A DNA stretch of 64,000 nt from Paracoccus endophyticus (GTDB lineage: Bacteria > Pseudomonadota > Alphaproteobacteria > Rhodobacterales > Rhodobacteraceae): positions 62,001-126,000 of the forward strand of contig NZ_QLUV01000002.1 of assembly GCF_003286075.1 (NCBI RefSeq), given 5' to 3'. The notes under the pieces are model-generated. The model saw nothing but the letters and a program-made list of their open reading frames with translations, was not told the origin of the DNA and did no database searches. Positions 60,116 to 64,000 of this stretch are shown here, piece after piece. The stretch's first letter is position 1. Every line of letters begins with the position of its first letter. Position numbers and translations under genes: made by a program.

Positions 60116-61047
60116 CCGCCCCGCAGCCGCTGGCGCTGGCCCCCGCCATGGCGGAGGCGCTGGCCCGGTGGCTGGACGCAGAACGCGCGACGCGGGGACG
60201 GTCGGACCATTCGATCCGCGCCTATCAGGGGGACGTGCTGGCGTTCCTGATGTTTCTGGGCGGCTATCACGGCCAACCCGCGCTGCCCGGCCGGCTGGGC
60301 GAGGTGGTGCAGACCGACATGCGCGCCTTCGCCGCGGCGGAACGGGCGCGCGGCCTGTCGGCGCGCAGCCTTGCCCGGCGGCTGTCGGCGGTGCGGTCGT
60401 TCCTGCGCTGGCTGTCGGACCGCGAGGGGTTCGACGCGAGCCGCGCCCTGTCGACCCGCGGGCCAAGGCACCGCCCCAGCCTGCCGCGCCCGCTGGCCGT
60501 GGACCAGGCCCGCGCGGTGCTGGATCTGGCCGGGCAGGGCCACGACACGCCCTGGATCGCCGCGCGCGATGCGGCGGTGCTGACGCTGCTGTATGCCCTG
60601 GGCCTGCGGATCGGCGAGGCGCTGGCGCTGGACGGCGGCGACTGGCCGCTGGGCGATGCGCTGGTCGTGCGCGGCAAGGGCGGGCGCGAGCGCGTGGTCC
60701 CGGTTCTGCCCGTCGCGCGGGCGGCGGTCGCGGACTATCTGCGCCTGTCGCCCTGGCCCGTGGCGCCCGGCCGGCCGCTGTTCCGGGGCCTGCGGGGTGG
60801 TGCGCTGTATCCGCAGGCGGTGGCCGCGGCGATGGCGCGGCTGCGCGTGGCGCTGGGCCTGCCGGAAACCGCCACCCCGCACGCACTGCGCCACAGCTTT
60901 GCCACGCATCTGCTGGCGGCGGGGGGCGATCTGCGGACGATCCAGCAGTTGCTGGGCCACGCGCGGCTGTCCACGACGCAGGTCTATACCGGCGTGAACG
61001 ACGCGCAGTTGCTGGCCGCCCACCGCGCGGCCCATCCCCGCGGCTGA
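60112..61047 (+). CDS. xerC: Tyrosine recombinase XerC
   Basis: One of the two recombinases that resolve chromosome dimers at dif. The 311 residues have the SAM-like N domain (about 12-110) and the catalytic domain with R166 (LGLRIGEAL), a lysine in GKGGRER, H257 and R260 (HALRHSFATH), a histidine in LGHARLSTTQ and the nucleophile Y292 (VYTGVN). All residues are intact. Its place after DUF484 marks it as housekeeping XerC rather than a phage or integron integrase. No dif-like site was found nearby. Confidence 0.95.
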   Translation: MTAPQPLALAPAMAEALARWLDAERATRGRSDHSIRAYQGDVLAFLMFLGGYHGQPALPGRLGEVVQTDMRAFAAAERARGLSARSLARRLSAVRSFLRWLSDREGFDASRALSTRGPRHRPSLPRPLAVDQARAVLDLAGQGHDTPWIAARDAAVLTLLYALGLRIGEALALDGGDWPLGDALVVRGKGGRERVVPVLPVARAAVADYLRLSPWPVAPGRPLFRGLRGGALYPQAVAAAMARLRVALGLPETATPHALRHSFATHLLAAGGDLRTIQQLLGHARLSTTQVYTGVNDAQLLAAHRAAHPRG

Positions 61048-61052
61048 CGGCG

Positions 61053-61457
61053 TCACTCGCTGCGCGGGGGCGGGTCGGGTGCGCGCACCATCGGGCTTTC
61101 GGCGGCGCTGTCGCCAAAGGTGGCCCAGTCGTCGTCGCGGTGCGGGCGCGGAAGCTCTCGCTTGTCCCAGGACAGGTGCATGTGGGCCTTGGCGATGAAC
61201 AGGCCCGTGACCGGCGCGGTCAGGAACAGAAATATCGCAATCAGCAGTTCGTGCCAGGTGACGCGGCCCAGCAGGAACCATGAATGCGCCATCGACGCCA
61301 TCAGCACCGAGCCGACCCCCAGAGTCGCCGCCTTGGTCGGCGCGTGCAGCCGCGTCATCGGGTCGGGCAGCCGCACCAGCCCCCAGGACCCCACCACTCC
61401 GAAGGCGCCGCCCACGATCAGCAGCAGCGCCACGACAATCTCGGCGATCCCGGTCAT
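61053..61457 (-). CDS. mnhG: Mrp Na+/H+ antiporter subunit G
   Basis: A 134-residue membrane protein with three helices and the MnhG pattern GSWGLVRLPDPMTRLHAPTKAATLGVG. The C-terminal tail (about 95-134) is cytosolic, charged and proline-rich, longer than in most homologues. Last gene of the mnh operon; its start overlaps the mnhF stop by four bases. Convergent with xerC, six bases apart. Confidence 0.93.
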   Translation of the reverse strand: MTGIAEIVVALLLIVGGAFGVVGSWGLVRLPDPMTRLHAPTKAATLGVGSVLMASMAHSWFLLGRVTWHELLIAIFLFLTAPVTGLFIAKAHMHLSWDKRELPRPHRDDDWATFGDSAAESPMVRAPDPPPRSE

Positions 61458-61735
61458 TCGATGATGTCCCCGCGCAGCACGAACTTGGCGAAGGCCACGG
61501 TCGAGACGAAGCCGACCATGGCAAACAGCAGCGACGCCTCGAAATACATCGGCGTGCCGTGCAGGATGCCGAACAGCGTCAGCAGCGCGATCATGTTGAT
61601 CGTCATGGTGTCCAGCGCCAGCACCCGGTCGCTGAGGCCGGGGGCAAAGACGACGCGGTACAGGCAGAACAGCTGCCCCAGCCCGAAGCAGCCGAAGGCG
61701 AACCACAAGGCGGCCGACAGGACCCATGCGGTCAT
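61454..61735 (-). CDS. mnhF: Mrp Na+/H+ antiporter subunit F
   Basis: A 93-residue protein with three helices and the family segment APGLSDRVLALDTMTINMIALL. Overlaps mnhG and mnhE by four bases each, so the operon is translationally coupled. Confidence 0.94.
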   Translation of the reverse strand: MTAWVLSAALWFAFGCFGLGQLFCLYRVVFAPGLSDRVLALDTMTINMIALLTLFGILHGTPMYFEASLLFAMVGFVSTVAFAKFVLRGDIIE

Positions 61736-62319
61736 CGGAAGATCTCCTTCAGCCTGGCTTCGTAGCGGGTCTTGATCTCGTCCAGCACGGCGGCGGGATC
61801 GGGGGCGTGCAGGCAGTGGACCAGCAGCGCGTGCCCGTCCTCGGACAGATCGCAGCTGACGGTGCCGGGGGTCAGGGTGATCGTCGCGGCCAGCACGGTG
61901 ATCGCCTCGGGCGTGGTCAGGTCCAGCGGCACCGTCAGCCAGCAGGGGCGCAGGTCGCGCTTGGGCAGGAACAGCACGATCCGGGCGACCGCGATGTTGG
62001 CCTTGGCGATGTCGATCAGGACGATGCCGACATAGGCCGCGATCCGTCGCGGGCTGCCCACGCGGGGGCGGTCGGGCCAATAGGGCGCGGTCATCACGGG
62101 GACGATAAGGCCCAGCACGGCGGCAAAGACCAGCGAGCCCCAGGCAAAGCGGTTGACCAGCATCATCCAGACCAGCGCCACGATCAGCGACAGGCCGGGA
62201 TGCGGCAGCAGGCGGCGGACCAGCGATCCCGGCCGCGACCGCCGCCGCGCGCGCGCCGCGGGGGGGGCGGTGCCCGCGCCGGGTGCGCCGGCCGGACGGG
62301 GGGCAGGGGCCCGGGTCAT
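61732..62319 (-). CDS. mnhE: Mrp Na+/H+ antiporter subunit E
   Basis: A 195-residue protein with two N-terminal helices after a basic, proline-rich leader of about 40 residues, then the cytosolic ferredoxin-like part with LTPGTVSCDLSEDGHALLVHCL. The leader is longer than in standard MnhE, though an in-frame start further in is possible. Overlaps mnhD by four bases. Confidence 0.93.
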   Translation of the reverse strand: MTRAPAPRPAGAPGAGTAPPAARARRRSRPGSLVRRLLPHPGLSLIVALVWMMLVNRFAWGSLVFAAVLGLIVPVMTAPYWPDRPRVGSPRRIAAYVGIVLIDIAKANIAVARIVLFLPKRDLRPCWLTVPLDLTTPEAITVLAATITLTPGTVSCDLSEDGHALLVHCLHAPDPAAVLDEIKTRYEARLKEIFR

Positions 62320-63911
62320 CGCGTCCCCTCCTGCCGCAGCAGGACGGCGTCCACATAGGGCGCCGGATCGACAAGCTGCCGGGCCGTCTCGCGCGCGTAA
62401 TCCATCACCGGCCCGCCGAACACCGCCAGCGCGACCATGCCCGCGACCAGCGCGCCCGTCGCGGTCAGCGCCAGCGCCGGGGATGCGCTGTCGGCCAGGT
62501 CCTGCACGTCCTCGTCGGGTTCGACCTTGGCGGGCAGGGGGCGCTGGCTTTCATGCGGGGCGGCCTGCGGTGCGGGGTCGGGACCAAGCTCGTGCGCCTT
62601 CCAGAACACCGTCGATCCGGCCCGCGACAGGCCATAGATCGCAATCAGTGAGCTGAGCAGGATCACCGCCCAGATCGCCAGCGCCCAGTCCGCCTGTCGC
62701 GTCGCCTGCAGGATCGCCAGCTTGCCCGGGAACCCCGACAGCGGCGGCAGGCCCGCCACGCCGATCGCCGCCGCAAAGAACAGCGCCGCCACGATGCCGC
62801 CCTGCGCGATGGGGGGCAGCGGTCGCAGCCACAGGCTGCCGCCCGCCCGGCGCGCGCCGATCAGGTCCACGACCAGAAACAGCGCCCCCGCGGCCAGCGT
62901 CGAATGGATCATGTACCAGATCGCCGCGACCAGCCCCGGCTGGCGGAACTGCGCCACGCCGATCATCAGCGTGCCGACCGACGCCAGCGCGGCGAATGCC
63001 GCGACCCGGCCCAGGTGGCGGCTGCCCAGCACCCCGATCTGCCCGATCACCAGCGTCGCCAGCGCGGCCGGCAGCAGGATGTCGGCGGCCAGCCGCTCCA
63101 TCACGCTGTCGGACGGAAACACCAGGGTGAAGAACCGGATGATCGCATAGACCCCGACCTTGGTCATGATCGCAAACAGCGCCGCCACCGGCCCCGGCGC
63201 GCGGGCATAGGTCGCGGGCAGCCAGAAATGCAGCGGCACCAGCGCCGTCTTGACCGCAAAGACCAGCATCAGCAGCACCGCGCCCACCCGCAGCAGCGCG
63301 GTGTCGCCGGGCGGCATCTGCGCCACCTTGACCGCCAGGTCGGCCATGTTCAGCGTCCCGGTCACGGCATAGATCGTCCCCAGCGCCGCCAGGAACAGGG
63401 TCGATCCGGCCAGGTTGTAGACGACATACTGCACCCCCGCGCGCAGCCGCATCTCGCCGCCCCCGTGGATCATCAGGCCATAGCTGGCGATCAGCAGCAC
63501 CTCGAAGAAGACGAACAGGTTGAAGGCGTCGCCGGTCAGGAACGCCCCGTTCAGGCCCATCAGCTGGAACTGCCACAGGGCGTGGAAATGCCAGCCCTTG
63601 CGGTCCCAGCCCGACCCCAGCGCGTAAAGCTGCACGATCAGCGCCAGCCCCGCCGCCAGCACCAGCATCAGCGCCGCCAGCCGGTCCAGCATCAGCACGA
63701 TGCCGAAGGGCGCGGCCCAGTTGCCCAGGCGATAGACGTGGATCTCTCCGTCCGCGGCCAGGCCCATCAGCGCCAGCGCGATCGCCAGCTGCGCCGCGGT
63801 CGCGGCCACCGACACGACGCGCTGCAGCACCAGGTCGTGGCGCATGGACAGCACGATCAGCGGCGCGACAAAGGCGGGCACCACCACCGGCGCGATCAGC
63901 CAGTGGTTCAT
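62316..63911 (-). CDS. mnhD: Mrp Na+/H+ antiporter subunit D
   Basis: A 531-residue membrane protein with about 14 helices, homologous to the proton-pumping NuoN/NuoM subunits of complex I. It has MGLNGAFLTGDAFNLFVFFEVLLIASYGLM (read as helix 4-5 with the key glutamate) and LVPLHFWLPATYARAPGPVAALFA with conserved lysine/proline residues. A cytosolic insertion (about 435-480) is present near the C terminus. Overlaps mnhC by four bases. Confidence 0.95.
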   Translation of the reverse strand: MNHWLIAPVVVPAFVAPLIVLSMRHDLVLQRVVSVAATAAQLAIALALMGLAADGEIHVYRLGNWAAPFGIVLMLDRLAALMLVLAAGLALIVQLYALGSGWDRKGWHFHALWQFQLMGLNGAFLTGDAFNLFVFFEVLLIASYGLMIHGGGEMRLRAGVQYVVYNLAGSTLFLAALGTIYAVTGTLNMADLAVKVAQMPPGDTALLRVGAVLLMLVFAVKTALVPLHFWLPATYARAPGPVAALFAIMTKVGVYAIIRFFTLVFPSDSVMERLAADILLPAALATLVIGQIGVLGSRHLGRVAAFAALASVGTLMIGVAQFRQPGLVAAIWYMIHSTLAAGALFLVVDLIGARRAGGSLWLRPLPPIAQGGIVAALFFAAAIGVAGLPPLSGFPGKLAILQATRQADWALAIWAVILLSSLIAIYGLSRAGSTVFWKAHELGPDPAPQAAPHESQRPLPAKVEPDEDVQDLADSASPALALTATGALVAGMVALAVFGGPVMDYARETARQLVDPAPYVDAVLLRQEGTR

Positions 63912-64000
63912 GCCGCATCCCCCGGTTGCCGCGGTGTCCCGTGCGCGGTCCCTTGGGCGGGCGGACCGGGCCGCGGCGCGCCGGTCAGGTCGCGCCCGGG
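63908..64000 (-). CDS. mnhC: Mrp Na+/H+ antiporter subunit C, C-terminal tail (partial)
   Basis: The last 30 codons of a gene that continues past the window edge, ending …TPRQPGDAA. The tail is polar and proline-rich, as at the end of MnhC proteins. Identity rests on the operon order (C before D) and the four-base overlap with mnhD; no core MnhC sequence is inside the window. Confidence 0.6.
   Translation of the reverse strand, partial: PGRDLTGAPRPGPPAQGTAHGTPRQPGDAA

Noticed and set aside
60112..61047. XerC as an integron or phage integrase
   Set aside because: It lies in the housekeeping DUF484-xerC order, has no adjacent attachment repeats and no cargo genes.

Overview
The window is very GC-rich and gene-dense, with almost every wobble position G or C. 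Gene content and order (tolQRAB-pal-cpoB-tilS-ftsH; leuB/leuC/leuD; rsfS-rlmH; a cys operon with DUF2849 and DUF934; phosphatidylcholine synthase; PhoX; an Mrp antiporter) point to an alphaproteobacterium of the Rhodobacterales, most likely Paracoccus or a close relative. This is inferred from gene content and style, not from a marker gene. No rRNA, CRISPR array, insertion sequence or prophage was seen. One tRNA (tRNA-Pro, anticodon CGG) is present.

Region by region. 1-4.7 kb: a WecG/TagA-type glycosyltransferase preceded by a near-perfect lux-box-like palindrome, an acyl-CoA ligase, a GNAT acetyltransferase and rpe. 4.8-8.9 kb: two RTX-type calcium-binding proteins on the minus strand around a DUF1989 gene; this stretch is visibly less GC-rich. 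9.2-11.7 kb: an ArsP-family permease with a redox-disulfide partner, then an alpha/beta-hydrolase lipoprotein. 11.7-18.8 kb: an accessory cluster with two outer-membrane proteins, a glycine-zipper lipoprotein, an intact SdsA1-type alkylsulfatase, a second sulfatase-like protein that lacks the metal ligands, and a divergent Crp/Fnr regulator. 19.2-28.1 kb: tRNA-Pro, a DMT transporter, leuB, phoX, an EEP-family phosphatase, leuD, an opposite-strand membrane gene and leuC, which has an attenuator-like leader. 28.2-35.4 kb: rsfS-rlmH, a LOG protein, dapD, a lytic transglycosylase, a DUF421 protein, pcs and an Lrp-type regulator. 35.5-39.7 kb: sulfite assimilation (DUF2849, cysI, a cysH-DUF934 fusion, fpr). 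39.8-47.4 kb: a DUF4142 protein, topA, an MliC-like inhibitor, a four-gene CoA-transferase operon and ybgC. 47.6-56.5 kb: the tol-pal envelope operon, tilS and ftsH. 56.5-61 kb: a 26-residue membrane peptide, chorismate mutase, folD, a UPF0114 protein, a transaldolase-like aldolase, DUF484 and xerC. 61-64 kb: the mnhCDEFG end of an Mrp Na+/H+ antiporter operon, cut by the window edge.

How the genes work together. The cys operon forms a reduction chain from APS to sulfite to sulfide, with Fpr as the likely electron source. The tol genes, Pal and CpoB form the outer-membrane constriction system. LeuB, LeuC and LeuD are the leucine branch. The sulfatase cluster looks like a system in which a sulfate ester enters through outer-membrane proteins and is cleaved in the periplasm by a Tat-exported sulfatase under Crp/Fnr-type control. 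That cluster, the lux-box-linked glycosyltransferase, the leuC leader and the cysH-DUF934 fusion are the most interesting items. All coordinates and motifs were read by eye; no similarity search was run.
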